From Wenzhouxiangella sp. XN201 (lineage in GTDB: Bacteria; Pseudomonadota; Gammaproteobacteria; Xanthomonadales; Wenzhouxiangellaceae), in contig NZ_JAAIVI010000017.1 of assembly GCF_011008905.1 (NCBI RefSeq), positions 496,001 through 560,000 on the forward strand: 64,000 bases of DNA, read 5' to 3'. Under the pieces are notes generated by a model, which worked only from the letters and a program-made list of their open reading frames with translations, was not told the origin of the DNA and did no database searches. The translations under genes were made by a program, and so were the position numbers. Below, piece after piece: positions 33,626-43,630 of the stretch. Numbering within the stretch: the first letter of the stretch is position 1; each line of letters begins with the position of its first letter.

Positions 33626-35590
33626 ATGCCGAGACACATCCTGAAAACGCTGGGCGTCCTGTTTCTCGCGGCAAACGGCTTCTGGCTGACGGCCTGCGGC
33701 TCGGATTCGGACCCATCCACCGATACACCGGCTAGCCCTCAGACTGAGCCCGCGCCGGCCGCCGAGGCTGACCCGAAGGCCGACGACCTGGCGGCAAAGG
33801 TCGAGCGCATGGCGGCTCTCGACCGCGCCTATGGCGGCCTGTTCTCTCCCGGGGGCGACAGGATTCTCTACACCTCCAGCGAGCCGGGCCTGCCCCAGCT
33901 TTTCCTGTCCAGCCTCGACGGTAGCGCAGCCACGCAGATCACCGAGGTCACTGACCAGATCCGCGGCGTGTCCTGGTCGCCCGACGGGGAGACCCTGGCC
34001 CTCAGCCTGGCCCCGGGCGGCGGTCTGAACACCCAGATTTACCTGCGCCCGCTGGAGGGCGGCGACATGCAACGCATCACCGAGGGCGGCAAGACCAACA
34101 ACTGGCTCGGGGAGTGGAGCGACGACGGCCGTTACCTGGCCTACTCATCAAACAAGGCGGGCGACGGCTCGATGGACGCGTACCTGTACGACTCCCAGAA
34201 CGGCGAGTCCAGGCTGATCGCGGAAAACCCGGGAATCGGTACGGTCTCCGACATATCACCAGACTCCAGCCGCGCCGTGATCTGGCGCATGCGATCGCGG
34301 GGCAACACCGACCTCTATCTGCTCGATATCGAGACCGGCGAGGAGCTGCTCCTGACGCCCCACGAGGGCGTGGCGCTGTCGCAGGATGCGCATTTCATCG
34401 GCAATTCGCGCATCATTTTTGCCTCCAATGTCGGCCGCGAAATGGTTGCCCTGGCAGAAGTGACCATCGATGCCGATGGCCGCGCGTCGCCCATGGCCTT
34501 CATCGCGGAACGCGAGGACGCGGAGCTCAGCGGTATCAAGGTCAACGAAGCGCACACGGAGGCGGTCCTCAACTGGAACGCGGCCGGGCGCAGTGAGCTG
34601 GCGGTCTTCGATCTGGAGACCAGCGAGATGCGGGCCGGTCCGGCCCTCCCGGCCGAGATCGCGGGCGTCAACGACTATAGCGGCGACGGGCGCATGCTTA
34701 CGCTGACCGTGTCGGGCTCGGACGAGCCCACCAATGTCTGGACCCTGGATCGTGCGAGCGGGCAGTTCCGCCAGGTGACCGAGACCGACCCGCGGGGGAT
34801 TGACTTCGAGTCACTGGTTTCCCCCGAGCTGGTGCGCTACAACGCCCACGACGGGCTGGAACTGTCGGGTTGGCTGTATCGTCCCCGCGACGTCGGCGAG
34901 CCGGCGCCCTACGTGCTGGATTTCCACGGCGGGCCCGAGGGTCAGGAGCGTCCATCCTTCAACGCCACCATCCAGGCGATGGTGAGCCAGGGGATCGGGG
35001 TGTTCGCGCCCAACGTGCGGGGGTCGTCCGGGTTCGGCAAAACCTTCGTCAACCTGGACAACGGCCGGCTGCGGTTCAACGCGGTGAAGGACATCAAGGC
35101 GTCGGCGGACTACCTGATTGAGGCGGGCATTGCCGATGCGGACCGCCTGGGCATCATGGGTGGTTCCTACGGCGGTTACATGGTGATGGCCGGCCTCACC
35201 GAGTACCCGGACCTGTTCGCCGCCGGCGCCAACCTCTTCGGGGTGGTCAATTTCAAGACTTTCTTCGAGAACACCGAGCCATGGATGGCCGCGATCTCGA
35301 CCGTGGAGTACGGCGACCCGGAAACCGAGGCCGACTTGCTGCGCGAGCTCTCACCCATCCACAGGGTCGACCAGGTCAAGGCCCCGACCATCGTGCTACA
35401 CGGCGCCAACGACACGAATGTGCCGGTGGTGGAAGCGGAGCAGGTGGTGGACAACCTCGAGGAACGCGGCGTGCCGGTGAAATACGTCCTTTTCTCCGAT
35501 GAAGGCCACGGCTGGCAGAAGACTGAGAACCGCGTGACCTCGACGGTCGAAATCGTTAGATGGTTCGACCGCTACTTGAATGATGGATGA
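33626..35590 (+). CDS. S9-family (prolyl oligopeptidase-type) lipoprotein peptidase
   Basis: This 654-residue protein has a lipobox ([10 protein letters not shown]). Residues about 60-380 form a WD40/PD40-type propeller ([31 protein letters not shown]). The C-terminal alpha/beta hydrolase has the nucleophile in MGGSYGGYM near residue 512, the acid in [11 protein letters not shown] near 594 and the His in SDEGHGWQK near 628. This is the dipeptidyl/acylaminoacyl peptidase layout, which degrades oligopeptides; the lipid anchor places it outside the cytoplasm. It is divergent from the EF-G gene. A repeat begins four bases after its stop. Confidence 0.93.
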   Translation: MPRHILKTLGVLFLAANGFWLTACGSDSDPSTDTPASPQTEPAPAAEADPKADDLAAKVERMAALDRAYGGLFSPGGDRILYTSSEPGLPQLFLSSLDGSAATQITEVTDQIRGVSWSPDGETLALSLAPGGGLNTQIYLRPLEGGDMQRITEGGKTNNWLGEWSDDGRYLAYSSNKAGDGSMDAYLYDSQNGESRLIAENPGIGTVSDISPDSSRAVIWRMRSRGNTDLYLLDIETGEELLLTPHEGVALSQDAHFIGNSRIIFASNVGREMVALAEVTIDADGRASPMAFIAEREDAELSGIKVNEAHTEAVLNWNAAGRSELAVFDLETSEMRAGPALPAEIAGVNDYSGDGRMLTLTVSGSDEPTNVWTLDRASGQFRQVTETDPRGIDFESLVSPELVRYNAHDGLELSGWLYRPRDVGEPAPYVLDFHGGPEGQERPSFNATIQAMVSQGIGVFAPNVRGSSGFGKTFVNLDNGRLRFNAVKDIKASADYLIEAGIADADRLGIMGGSYGGYMVMAGLTEYPDLFAAGANLFGVVNFKTFFENTEPWMAAISTVEYGDPETEADLLRELSPIHRVDQVKAPTIVLHGANDTNVPVVEAEQVVDNLEERGVPVKYVLFSDEGHGWQKTENRVTSTVEIVRWFDRYLNDG

Positions 35591-35593
35591 TGC

Positions 35594-35650
35594 CAAAATC
35601 AGGACACCCATCAATTTCCTGGCTGAGTCAGCCTTGCCTCGGTCTGACTG
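35594..35650 (+). repeat. Dispersed repeat, left part
   Basis: AAAATCAGGACACCCATCAA, then TTCCTGGCTGAGTCAGCCTT. It starts four bases after the S9 peptidase stop. Confidence 0.75.
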
Positions 35651-35714
35651 AATCGCACTGGATTCCCCGACCCATCCGTCACGATGGTTATCACATTCGA
35701 GCGGAGCCGAAACC

Positions 35715-36824
35715 ATGAACGACAAGCAGACCGTGACCCGACTTCTGATGAATCGCGATCGGTTTTCCGACATGAAGACCGACTCGCCCGGCCAGCGGCC
35801 CGACGCGCTGGATGGCGAGGTGATCCTGGCGCTGGACCGGTTCGCGCTGACCGTCAACAACATCACCTATGCGGCCTTCGGTGATGCGCTGCACTACTGG
35901 GATTTCTTCCCCACCGGCGTCGAGGGCTGGGGTCTGCTGCCGGTCTGGGGCTACGCAGACGTGGTCGATTCAGGCGTCGACGGCATCGACGTCGGCCAGC
36001 GATTTTTCGGGTATTACCCCACCGCTACGCATCTGACGGTGCATCCGGGCAAGTCCGGGTCGGAAAGCTTCCGCGACGAGGCGCCACACCGGCGCGAACT
36101 GCCGGCGGTCTATAACTGGTATCAGCGCACCGACGAGAACCCGCTCCACGACGACGCCACCGAACCGCTGAACGCGATCTTCCGGCCGCTGTTCGTCACC
36201 GCCTACGGGCTTGCCGACTTTCTCGCTCAAAACGATTTCTTCGGCGCCGAACGCGTCGTGCTCTCCAGCGCATCGAGCCGGACCGGCTACGCGGTCGCGT
36301 TCTGCATAGACCAGCTTAAGGCGATCGAAACGATCGGCTTGACGTCGGCCGAGCACCGCAAGTTCGTCGACGGGCTGGGTCTTTATGCCAGTGCGCTGAC
36401 CTACGACGACCTCGAGGATCTGGAAGCCGACAGGTCGACCGTGTACGTGGACGTCGCCGGCAATGTCGACGTGCAAAAGCGCATCCATCGGCATCTGGGC
36501 GACAAGCTGGTTTACGACGCCGCGCTAGGCGCCGCCCATCGCCACGAGCCGCCCCAGGCGCCCGACGATCTGCCCGGCCCGGAGCCGAAATTCTTCTTCG
36601 CCCCGGACTGGGTGGCGCAGCGCCAGGCCGACTGGGGCACTGCGGGCTTCGAGCAGCGAATCGGTCAGGCGACCGTCAGATTTTTCGATTATGTGCGTGG
36701 CAACCAGTTGATCGACGTCCGCCAGCAGCAGGGCCTGGACGCGGCGCGCGACATCATCGGCGAAATGCTTGACGGCAAAACCGACCCGGCGGTCGGCCAC
36801 GTCGTGCGGCTACGGGGAAGCTGA
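35715..36824 (+). CDS. DUF2855-family protein
   Basis: This 369-residue protein resembles the DUF2855 family, distantly related to medium-chain dehydrogenases. Signs are ITYAAFGDALHYWDFFP, PVWGYADVVDSGVDGIDVGQ, and SSASSRTGYAVAFC at the place of a nucleotide-binding turn. The enzyme activity of the family is not established. No signal peptide, so cytoplasmic. The start ATG aligns with the family N-terminus. A repeat begins four bases after the stop. Confidence 0.85.
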   Translation: MNDKQTVTRLLMNRDRFSDMKTDSPGQRPDALDGEVILALDRFALTVNNITYAAFGDALHYWDFFPTGVEGWGLLPVWGYADVVDSGVDGIDVGQRFFGYYPTATHLTVHPGKSGSESFRDEAPHRRELPAVYNWYQRTDENPLHDDATEPLNAIFRPLFVTAYGLADFLAQNDFFGAERVVLSSASSRTGYAVAFCIDQLKAIETIGLTSAEHRKFVDGLGLYASALTYDDLEDLEADRSTVYVDVAGNVDVQKRIHRHLGDKLVYDAALGAAHRHEPPQAPDDLPGPEPKFFFAPDWVAQRQADWGTAGFEQRIGQATVRFFDYVRGNQLIDVRQQQGLDAARDIIGEMLDGKTDPAVGHVVRLRGS

Positions 36825-36828
36825 CCAA

Positions 36829-36903
36829 GGAAACCAGAACCCCACGATTAACTTGGCCGAGCCGGCCTCGCCATCCAATAATAATCGTAGGTTTCCTGGA
36901 TTG
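36829..36903 (+). repeat. Short dispersed repeat E9 (about 75 bp)
   Basis: Diverged termini GGAAACCAGAACCCCACGAT and TAATCGTAGGTTTCCTGGAT with CTTGGCCGAGCCGGCCTCGC between. It separates two convergent genes. Confidence 0.7.
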
Positions 36904-36911
36904 GATTTCTC

Positions 36912-38204
36912 TCAGGCGCGAACTCCGACAAGCCGCCGGGCCGCGAGCAGTGCCACCATCATCGCAAGAATGGCCAGCGCCCAGCGGGCGTCGAGGGGCA
37001 CGGGTGACGGCGCGGGGGTGATCCCGACACCGCGGTTCAGGGTCCGGGCGTCCGAAAGCGCGTGAGCTGCCGTTTCCACCGAAGCCTCGACCCGAAAATC
37101 CGGGGTTGGCTGCTGCGCAAGATCCAGACTGTAGATGAAACTCAGACGACCGCCGGGGGCCAGCGGACCGTCAACCTGAAACGCTCCGCTCCCCGAAGCT
37201 TGCGGACAGACTGCACCGTCGGCGGCCGAGCACGTGAACCGGGGATTCGATGTGCCCGGGGGCGTCGGAATCGCGGCCGAGAAGGTGCGTTCGGCCGGGG
37301 CGGAATTGGTCAGCATAAGCTCGAATGAAACCGCGTCACCGGAGGCGCCTCGTGTCCCTGTCTGACGGATCTCTGCATCCACCGGCTGGCCGCGGTCGAG
37401 CAGCGTAAGACCGGGCCCCAGCGGGTCGAGGTAGGTGTTGGTCCGCCCCGTGTCGGTGTCGGTCAGCGTGTATTCAAGTTCAAGGTCGCCGACTTGCGAG
37501 GTCAGGAACCAGAACGCCGTGTTGTCGGCACGACCGTCGATCACCGTCGAGAGCAGGTCCAGATTGAGGCTGTCAAAAGCCCAGCCAAGCCCCGAGTGAT
37601 CCACCGATGCGGCGTTGCTGATCTGTCCAGATGATCCGGTACTCGCCGAAAAAGCCACTTCGAGCGCGAATCGGTCATCCTGCAGGCAGAAGGTCGCGCC
37701 ACAGGTACCCCGGACATCATCCCGGAGCCGTTCGGCGGGGCCTTTGGTCTGCGCCGCCGGCAAAGGCTGGTCGCATGTCGCAAACGCGTCGGTGTCAGCG
37801 ATCGGTGCGAACGCCTGCCCGGCCGGAGAGAAATATTCGATCGTCTCACCCGTTGCGGTATCGGTCACGCTGACGGTCACCTGGCTGTCGGTGGCGCCGG
37901 CGGCGAAAACCCAGAATCGGTCGTTGACCGGGCATCCTGCAAGCACCTTGACGTACACGTCCATCTGTTCGGCATCGTAAAAAGAGAATGCGACGGTGTC
38001 GGAGGTTAGAAAGGCTACCTCGGCGTTGCCCGAAACGCTGCCCACGGCGGGCGGCACGAACGAGGCCGCCTCAGTATCGAATGCGACGGTGACTTCGAAC
38101 CTTTCCTGAACCAGGCAGGCGGTGGTTGAAGAAGGCAGGCAAGCCGACTGAGCGATCGAAGCGCCGCTGACGAGCAGCAGCAGGCAGGGCAAGAAATGGT
38201 TCAT
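36912..38204 (-). CDS. Exported protein with an IPTL-CTERM-like sorting tail
   Basis: This 430-residue protein has a signal peptide (FLPCLLLLVSGASIAQSA). The body contains two similar beta segments starting CLVQERFEVTVAF and CLQDDRFALEVAFSA, each followed by strands typical of extracellular domains. A further domain (SFELMLTNSAPAERTFSAAI) resembles DUF11-like beta sandwiches. The C-terminus is VPLDARWALAILAMMVALLA followed by ARRLVGVRA: Pro-Leu, WAL, a membrane helix and a basic end, as in IPTL-CTERM sorting signals. It is probably surface-bound after processing. The role of the body is unknown. Confidence 0.78.
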   Translation of the reverse strand: MNHFLPCLLLLVSGASIAQSACLPSSTTACLVQERFEVTVAFDTEAASFVPPAVGSVSGNAEVAFLTSDTVAFSFYDAEQMDVYVKVLAGCPVNDRFWVFAAGATDSQVTVSVTDTATGETIEYFSPAGQAFAPIADTDAFATCDQPLPAAQTKGPAERLRDDVRGTCGATFCLQDDRFALEVAFSASTGSSGQISNAASVDHSGLGWAFDSLNLDLLSTVIDGRADNTAFWFLTSQVGDLELEYTLTDTDTGRTNTYLDPLGPGLTLLDRGQPVDAEIRQTGTRGASGDAVSFELMLTNSAPAERTFSAAIPTPPGTSNPRFTCSAADGAVCPQASGSGAFQVDGPLAPGGRLSFIYSLDLAQQPTPDFRVEASVETAAHALSDARTLNRGVGITPAPSPVPLDARWALAILAMMVALLAARRLVGVRA

Positions 38205-38674
38205 GAGGGACTCCCGGGTGGCTCGAAACCGTCAGGAAAACCGGGATTCGGGATTCGACGGCGGACATCAATGTCCTGTATCGGGAGCGAGCCATCGGGG
38301 ATGTCGTCGTTCCTGCAGTCAACAGGTAAAATTTCGCTCTCTGAGAATACTGCCAGGGAGGTCTTCTGGCAATAGAAATCAGGACCCCCACAATTCTCCG
38401 GACCGAATCAGCGTCTCTGCCATCTTCGTTTCGCTGGTCGGCGCCACATGGAAACACGCGACGGACGTACCGGCTTACACAATTGTCCTTGATGCTCGCC
38501 ACTCTGCATGGAGCGTATTTCTATTGCCATCGCACTCGTCTGACCCGCATCTGAATGGTTCAGTGTGGTGGGGCGAACAGACCGGCATCGGAATGGGAGC
38601 GAGCATGGGTTAGCGCAAGACGCTGCAACGCTTGTCGACTTCGTCAGGTGATGGCGCCATGCCCTGGAAAGCCC
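38205..38674. other. Gene-free interval
   Basis: Apart from the repeat copy at 38375 and a small hairpin (GCCAG/CTGGC, 38352-38370), no gene, terminator or convincing promoter is seen. A plus-strand frame runs through part of it, but only the section from 38675 looks like protein. Confidence 0.5.
38375..38415 (+). repeat. Dispersed repeat, left part
   Basis: GAAATCAGGACCCCCACAAT, then TCTCCGGACCGAATCAGCGT; diverged. Confidence 0.6.
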
Positions 38675-39208
38675 ATGGTCACTTCAGCCACAGACATTGC
38701 CGCAATCGTCTTTACCCTGGCGTTCGCGTCCCCGGCAAAAGCCGAGGAGGGTGTCGAGGGCGAGGCATTCATCGAGTATGTGCGCATCCACTCAATGAGT
38801 GCCGGGAACGAGAACCGCTATGTCATGCGTTGGCTCATCGATGGGCGCGTGGAGCTGCAGCTTCCGTCGTACGCGCGCAATGGTGGGCACCATATGCTGG
38901 AGCCGGGCGAATACGATATCGATACGCTGGAAAACGTAATCGCCCGAACCGAGCAGGCCCAGCGGGCGCTGCAGGATATCGATGTTCATCGCAGTCTGAC
39001 CCGCAGCGGGAAAGTTCACCAGGTGCACGACGCCGATGTCGTTTTGATCCGGACGCATCCCGGCAGTCGTTCACCGGTCAATATCCGCATTCAGGCTCCC
39101 GATCATTGGGCAGGCGTCATGCCCGGAAATCAGGCGCTGGCCGAGGCGGCCTATATTGACCGGGTGCTGATGGACTGGATCGTGAATCACGCTGCCGCTA
39201 CGCGGTGA
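38675..39208 (+). CDS. Exported protein coupled to a metzincin-like protease gene
   Basis: This 177-residue protein has a short export signal (AAIVFTLAFASPAKA) from the ATG at 38675. The mature part was not recognised. It has GGHHMLEPGEYDIDTLENVI, then a polar helix region and ADVVLIRTHPGSRSPVNIRI. Its TGA overlaps the next gene's GTG start (GTGA), so the two products are made together. It could be a propeptide-like inhibitor, chaperone or partner of the protease; this is inferred from coupling alone. Confidence 0.6.
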   Translation: MVTSATDIAAIVFTLAFASPAKAEEGVEGEAFIEYVRIHSMSAGNENRYVMRWLIDGRVELQLPSYARNGGHHMLEPGEYDIDTLENVIARTEQAQRALQDIDVHRSLTRSGKVHQVHDADVVLIRTHPGSRSPVNIRIQAPDHWAGVMPGNQALAEAAYIDRVLMDWIVNHAAATR

Positions 39209-40269
39209 GCCTCCAATCCTTGCGTGATGCGAGTTACCCACTGATGATTCTGCTCCTTACATCGGGAGTGTGCGCCCCGGTGTTCGCGGGTTCGTTCAGT
39301 TTTGCGGACCTGTTGCAGGAGCCGGCTACGATTACCCACCCGAGCGGCTACATTGGCGAGGGCGGCAAGGTGACGGTCTCGGTTTGCATCGATCCGGAAA
39401 GTGAGAGTAGGGTCGAGCTGGCAATCGCCATACAGAACAGCATTCAGCACTGGAACCGACTCGAGCCCAGCCTTGGCAACAGTCAGATGTCGCCGGAATC
39501 CGGTGTGCCCGCTGACCATGTTGATGCCGAGTCGGTGCTGCTGCATGAAATCGGGCATTGCATCGGGCTGGCTCACCCGAACCTGGCCTCGGAGTCGGGA
39601 CTGAGCGGTGACAAGCGCCGGTTCGCGCGAGCCATCCCCGGTAGCGGACCGGATAATGGCTATACCCTGCACGCGGGCAGTGACGGCGTGATCGCAACCG
39701 TCGACGACGAACGTGGCGACGACGTGAACCTGCACTGGTTTCGCAAGAGCAACAACAATCCCTTCTCGATTGCCGATGTCGTAGATGCCTCGACCTACAG
39801 TGTCGACGTGGCCGACCTGCCGGCCGGTCACGCCTATCCTGCGGTCGCCGGAAAACAGGTTTCGAGTAGCCTCGGTCTGACGCCCGCCGAAGCGGTCATG
39901 CACCAGGGGATCTACTATGGTGAAAAACGTACTGGGCTGGGACACGATGACGTGGCGATGGCGCGCCTGGCCATGGCGGGGACGGACCGCGTGCACGACA
40001 CGGAGAATAGCTACGAGCTGGAAATCTCGTATGAAGGAGTCGGCAGCAACTGTGACATCACCGTCTGGATGGGCGGGCATTCATTCGCTCAGTGCAGTGT
40101 CTCCGGTTCGCCGATTGCCCCGAATCACTGGCAGGTGTCCGGGGCGACGATCAAGATGGCGCCCACTTCGCACATCAACTGGCATTTCAATGACACGGTC
40201 GAAACCGACGAGCCGGTCGATAATGAAGCGGGCCGCATTTTCGGCAGCAGCTTTGACGGTTCCAACTGA
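39205..40269 (+). CDS. Exported metzincin-like zinc protease
   Basis: This 354-residue protein starts at GTG within the preceding stop and has a signal peptide (LMILLLTSGVCAPVFA). HEIGHCIGLAHP (about residues 114-125) fits the metzincin zinc site HExxHxxGxxH. A second region (SSSLGLTPAEAVMHQGIYYG) could supply the Met-turn, but it lies far downstream, so the fold is unusual. The C-terminal beta domain contains two Cys and ends AGRIFGSSFDGSN, a variant of the F-x-D-R-F-E tail seen in other exported proteins here. Substrate unknown. Confidence 0.8.
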   Translation: MSLQSLRDASYPLMILLLTSGVCAPVFAGSFSFADLLQEPATITHPSGYIGEGGKVTVSVCIDPESESRVELAIAIQNSIQHWNRLEPSLGNSQMSPESGVPADHVDAESVLLHEIGHCIGLAHPNLASESGLSGDKRRFARAIPGSGPDNGYTLHAGSDGVIATVDDERGDDVNLHWFRKSNNNPFSIADVVDASTYSVDVADLPAGHAYPAVAGKQVSSSLGLTPAEAVMHQGIYYGEKRTGLGHDDVAMARLAMAGTDRVHDTENSYELEISYEGVGSNCDITVWMGGHSFAQCSVSGSPIAPNHWQVSGATIKMAPTSHINWHFNDTVETDEPVDNEAGRIFGSSFDGSN

Positions 40270-40279
40270 GTTCGGACCG

Positions 40280-40384
40280 AAAAACCAGGACACCCACGGT
40301 TTCCGCCGCTGGCCCAGATCGGCAGCCTTCCAAAGCCGTTCGGGAGGCATCTCCTCGTCCAGGAATTTGTAGGTGTGCTGGATT
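40280..40384 (+). repeat. Dispersed repeat E8 (about 105 bp)
   Basis: The left end AAAACCAGGACACCCACGGT lies 11 bases after the protease stop; the right end is AATTTGTAGGTGTGCTGGAT. The interior GCTGGCCCAGATCGGCAGCC is shared with 11549 and 15433. The rest of the gap to 40588 contains only the next gene's ribosome site. Confidence 0.75.
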
Positions 40385-40587
40385 CTCCTGGATTCCCATC
40401 CCAGATATCCTCCCACATTCCCCCTCGTTGTCTTGCTGGCGGGAATCCTGTCCCCAGCATGGGACATCTCGTCCATTTAATCCGATCTCCCGATTCTTGG
40501 CACGGAAACCGGACCCGTGTCGTTAGATAGGCTGACCCCGCATTCCGTGTTGCGGGCAAGTTCCCTGTTGGGAGAAGGAAGCTTCGA

Positions 40588-42357
40588 ATGATCAAGCAAT
40601 CCCTCAAGCCGATCTCGTGCCGGTCGACGAACCTTTCGCCTCGCCAGGCCGGCCGCGTCACCGCCGTGAACGTTCATCGCCCCGGCTGGTGCGCTTTCCT
40701 CACGCTCCTGCTGATCCTGGCGAGTCTATCTGCAGCGCCCGTCTCGGCGCGCGTGATCTGGGTCGGCCCGAACTCGGACGGAAACTGCGAGACGAACAGC
40801 CTGTCAGCCGCCGTTCTTACCGCAGCTTTCGCAGCCGGCGATGACGCGATCCATCTGGCGAACGGCGTTGCACACACCGACATCAATCTTGCGCTGAACG
40901 GCTTCGACCCCGGCACCAGCACGGGCGGTTTGAGCATCCGCGGGGGATTCGCGTCGTGTGGCGATGGCACTCCCACCGCCGGGCGCACCACCATCGACGG
41001 GGGCGCCAGTAACCCGATCTTCGAAATCTCGGGCTCGAGTGGCGGCAGCTCGGTGATCGAGCTGGTCGACCTGGAGCTCAGTGGCAGTGGAGTGCGAGCC
41101 CTGGAAGTGGGAAACGGAGGCGAGCTCGATCTGAACAATGTGTGGGTAAGGAACAATGGTGGCGCCGTTCGTGTTCAGGGCAATGGCCGATTCTCCATGG
41201 AGAGTGAGAGCTGGCTGTTCGACAATACGGTATCTGGCGGATTCGGAGGCGGTCTTTATTGCACCGACGATGCAGTCGTCAACGTCGGTGGCCCGATATC
41301 CAACAACTTCGCCGGTCAGTGGGGTGGTGGTATCTATGCTCGCGGTTCATGCCAGGTAATCCTCCGGAACAAGGCCTGGATTCAGAGCAACACCGCCACG
41401 TTCAATGGCGGTGGGATTGCCGCTTTCTCGTCTGCCCTGGTCACGCTCTCGGCATCGGAAACGACCCAGATTCTGGTCAAGAACAACAGCGCCGAGCGCG
41501 GTGGTGGTATCTATGCCGAAGGCGCGGAAACCAACGTGTTGCTGGCCAACGCCAAGATCGAAAACAACCAGGCCGAGCGCGGGGCGGCCGTCTATGCCAC
41601 CCAGAATAGTTATGTGCAAATCTACCGAATTCCGGTCGACTCCTGCGCTGATCCGTTGCGCTGCTCAACCCTGTCGTTCAACCAGCTGGGTGATGATTTC
41701 TTCGGTGCCGTCGCCTGGGTTGACCAGGGTGCTCGGATATCGATCAGCGAAACCTACATGGAAGGCAACAGCAGTAGCGCCGGGCGTGAAGATCAGATTT
41801 CCCTGTTGGCGGTGTCGGATGAATCGTCCTCTCTTTCGCTCTCCAACGTCATGGTCTGGGACAACGAGGCCCGTTACATTGCCGAGCGTATCGGGACAAG
41901 TCAGATCCGGTTCGAACACGTCACGACGGCGGACAACTTCTATCCGACAACTTCGGGTACTGCACCAATCAGCTTGTTCCTGGGTACTGACTCGGTCAGC
42001 GCCACCGTAATCAACAGCCTCCTGTGGGACGTAGGGTCATCGGGCAACTTCGGTGGAAGCTGTAATTTCGCAGCATCTTCTGCGGCGCTTTCTGACTCGA
42101 CTGCTTCGGCAGCGATAGCCGACCCACGATTCATCGCCGCGGCAGGTGGCGACCTGCGCCTCGAGCCGGATTCCCCCGCCGTGGACGCTTGCTTCAGCGG
42201 TTCGGCGGGACGCGATATCGAGTTGCAGGACAGACCAGCGGATGTCGAGGGCAATGCCAACGGAAATCCGGGCCAGGCCGGCGGTCTGTTCGATGCCGGC
42301 AGCGGTGAAGTGGTGTTGACACTCTTCGCAGACCGTTTCGAGGAGGGCGGCTTCTAA
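40588..42357 (+). CDS. Exported right-handed beta-helix (polymorphic outer-membrane repeat type) protein
   Basis: This 589-residue protein has GGAGAAGGAAG before the ATG. A long basic N-terminus leads to a signal segment (FLTLLLILASLSAAPVSA) near residues 34-52. The central part is built of beta-helix turns with GGG-IY motifs (GGGLYCTDDAVVNVGG, GGGIYARGSCQVILRN, GGGIAAFSSALVTLSA, GGGIYAEGAETNVLLA), as in chlamydial-type Pmp repeats. The end is SGEVVLTLFADRFEEGGF with no autotransporter barrel, so the F-x-D-R-F-E tail may replace an anchor. Its stop overlaps that of the convergent sugar dehydrogenase by four bases. Confidence 0.82.
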   Translation: MIKQSLKPISCRSTNLSPRQAGRVTAVNVHRPGWCAFLTLLLILASLSAAPVSARVIWVGPNSDGNCETNSLSAAVLTAAFAAGDDAIHLANGVAHTDINLALNGFDPGTSTGGLSIRGGFASCGDGTPTAGRTTIDGGASNPIFEISGSSGGSSVIELVDLELSGSGVRALEVGNGGELDLNNVWVRNNGGAVRVQGNGRFSMESESWLFDNTVSGGFGGGLYCTDDAVVNVGGPISNNFAGQWGGGIYARGSCQVILRNKAWIQSNTATFNGGGIAAFSSALVTLSASETTQILVKNNSAERGGGIYAEGAETNVLLANAKIENNQAERGAAVYATQNSYVQIYRIPVDSCADPLRCSTLSFNQLGDDFFGAVAWVDQGARISISETYMEGNSSSAGREDQISLLAVSDESSSLSLSNVMVWDNEARYIAERIGTSQIRFEHVTTADNFYPTTSGTAPISLFLGTDSVSATVINSLLWDVGSSGNFGGSCNFAASSAALSDSTASAAIADPRFIAAAGGDLRLEPDSPAVDACFSGSAGRDIELQDRPADVEGNANGNPGQAGGLFDAGSGEVVLTLFADRFEEGGF

Positions 42358-43502
42358 GGCAAGTCCTGAGGTGTGAGCTTCAACAGCCGTCCCTGACTCT
42401 CGCCGCGCTCGTCCTCGAGTACCCAGATGCTGCCGTCCGGTGCCTCTTCGATGCTTCGGATCCGCGCGCCCATGTCATAGCGCTCGAGTTCGGCGGCATT
42501 GTCGCCGTCGAAGCGGATTCGCACGATGGCCTGGGACGACAGCCCGGCCGCAAAGGCGTCCCCACGCCAGTCCTCGAAGAGTTCGCCGCCGTAGATCATG
42601 AGGTCGCCCGGAGAGATGACCGGCGTCCAGGAGATCACGGGCTCGGTGAATTCCGGACGGGTGTCGTGATCCGGTATATCGCGCCCGTCATAATGATCGC
42701 CGTTGGAGACCACCGGGTAGCCGTAGTTGGCGCCCCGCACGATGCGGTTCAGCTCGTCCCCGCCCGCCGGGCCCATCTCGATCGCCCAGAGCTGCCCGTC
42801 GGCATCGAAGGCCATCCCCAAGGGGTTGCGATGGCCCAGGGTCCAGATCTCGTTGTAGGGGCCGACTCCATCGACCAGGGCTTCCTCTTCGAAGTAGTTC
42901 ACGAAGGGATTGTCCGACGGAATTGAACCGTCCTCCTCGAGACGCAGGATCTTGCCCAAGTTGCTCTGCATATCCTGGGCGGGCGTGAACTTCTGTCGAT
43001 CGCCGGAGGAGATCCAAAGATAGCCTTCGTCGTCGAAAGCGAGGCGATGCCCGTAATGGCCGTCGTCGAGTACCTTCGGATACTGGCGCCAGATCACCTC
43101 CGCGTCGGAGAGCCGACCGCCGCGCTCGCCGAGCTCAAGGACGGCGCGCATGACCGCCGCACCGCGGACATCCCCGATGCCGCTCTCGGCGTAGCTCAGG
43201 TAGATGATTCCGTTGTCGGCGTAGTCCGGGTGCAGGATCACGTCGCCCAGCCCGCCCTGGCCGCGATAATCGACGTCCGGCAGGCCTTCGACCGGTCCCG
43301 ATTGCTGACCCGCCTGCGTGACCACCCTGAGATTCCCCTTCTTCTCGGTGACCAGCATCCGGCCGTCCGGCAGAAAGGTGAGCGTCCACGGTTCGTCGAA
43401 AGAGGTGATGGGCTCAACCGAGAACGGCCTCTCGTCCTGGGCCTGGACGGTGAACGCAAGCAGGATTCCGAGCAGCGCGGGCAGTGCGTATCGTGTGTGC
43501 AT
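42354..43502 (-). CDS. PQQ-dependent aldose sugar dehydrogenase (Asd/YliI-like)
   Basis: This 382-residue protein has a signal peptide (ALLGILLAFTVQAQ). It is a six-bladed propeller of the soluble glucose/sorbosone dehydrogenase type: PWTLTFLPDGRMLVTEKKGN, YRGQGGLGDVILHPDYADNG, YGHRLAFDDEGYLWISSGDR, YNEIWTLGHRNPLGMAFD and WAIEMGPAGGDELNRI. These match the PQQ- and calcium-binding loops of the family. It should oxidise aldose sugars in the periplasm, passing electrons to a quinone or cytochrome. PQQ synthesis genes are not in the window. Confidence 0.93.
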   Translation of the reverse strand: MHTRYALPALLGILLAFTVQAQDERPFSVEPITSFDEPWTLTFLPDGRMLVTEKKGNLRVVTQAGQQSGPVEGLPDVDYRGQGGLGDVILHPDYADNGIIYLSYAESGIGDVRGAAVMRAVLELGERGGRLSDAEVIWRQYPKVLDDGHYGHRLAFDDEGYLWISSGDRQKFTPAQDMQSNLGKILRLEEDGSIPSDNPFVNYFEEEALVDGVGPYNEIWTLGHRNPLGMAFDADGQLWAIEMGPAGGDELNRIVRGANYGYPVVSNGDHYDGRDIPDHDTRPEFTEPVISWTPVISPGDLMIYGGELFEDWRGDAFAAGLSSQAIVRIRFDGDNAAELERYDMGARIRSIEEAPDGSIWVLEDERGESQGRLLKLTPQDLP

Positions 43503-43630
43503 GGCTGGCCTCTCGTTGATGAGTTAGATATCCACTGTAACAAATCCACCGTGTCCCGGATTCCGTTAGCTTGCCGCCGTACGGCAAGGCGCGTAGTATT
43601 TCAGCCGGGCTGTGGCCAGGGAGGGCCGAC

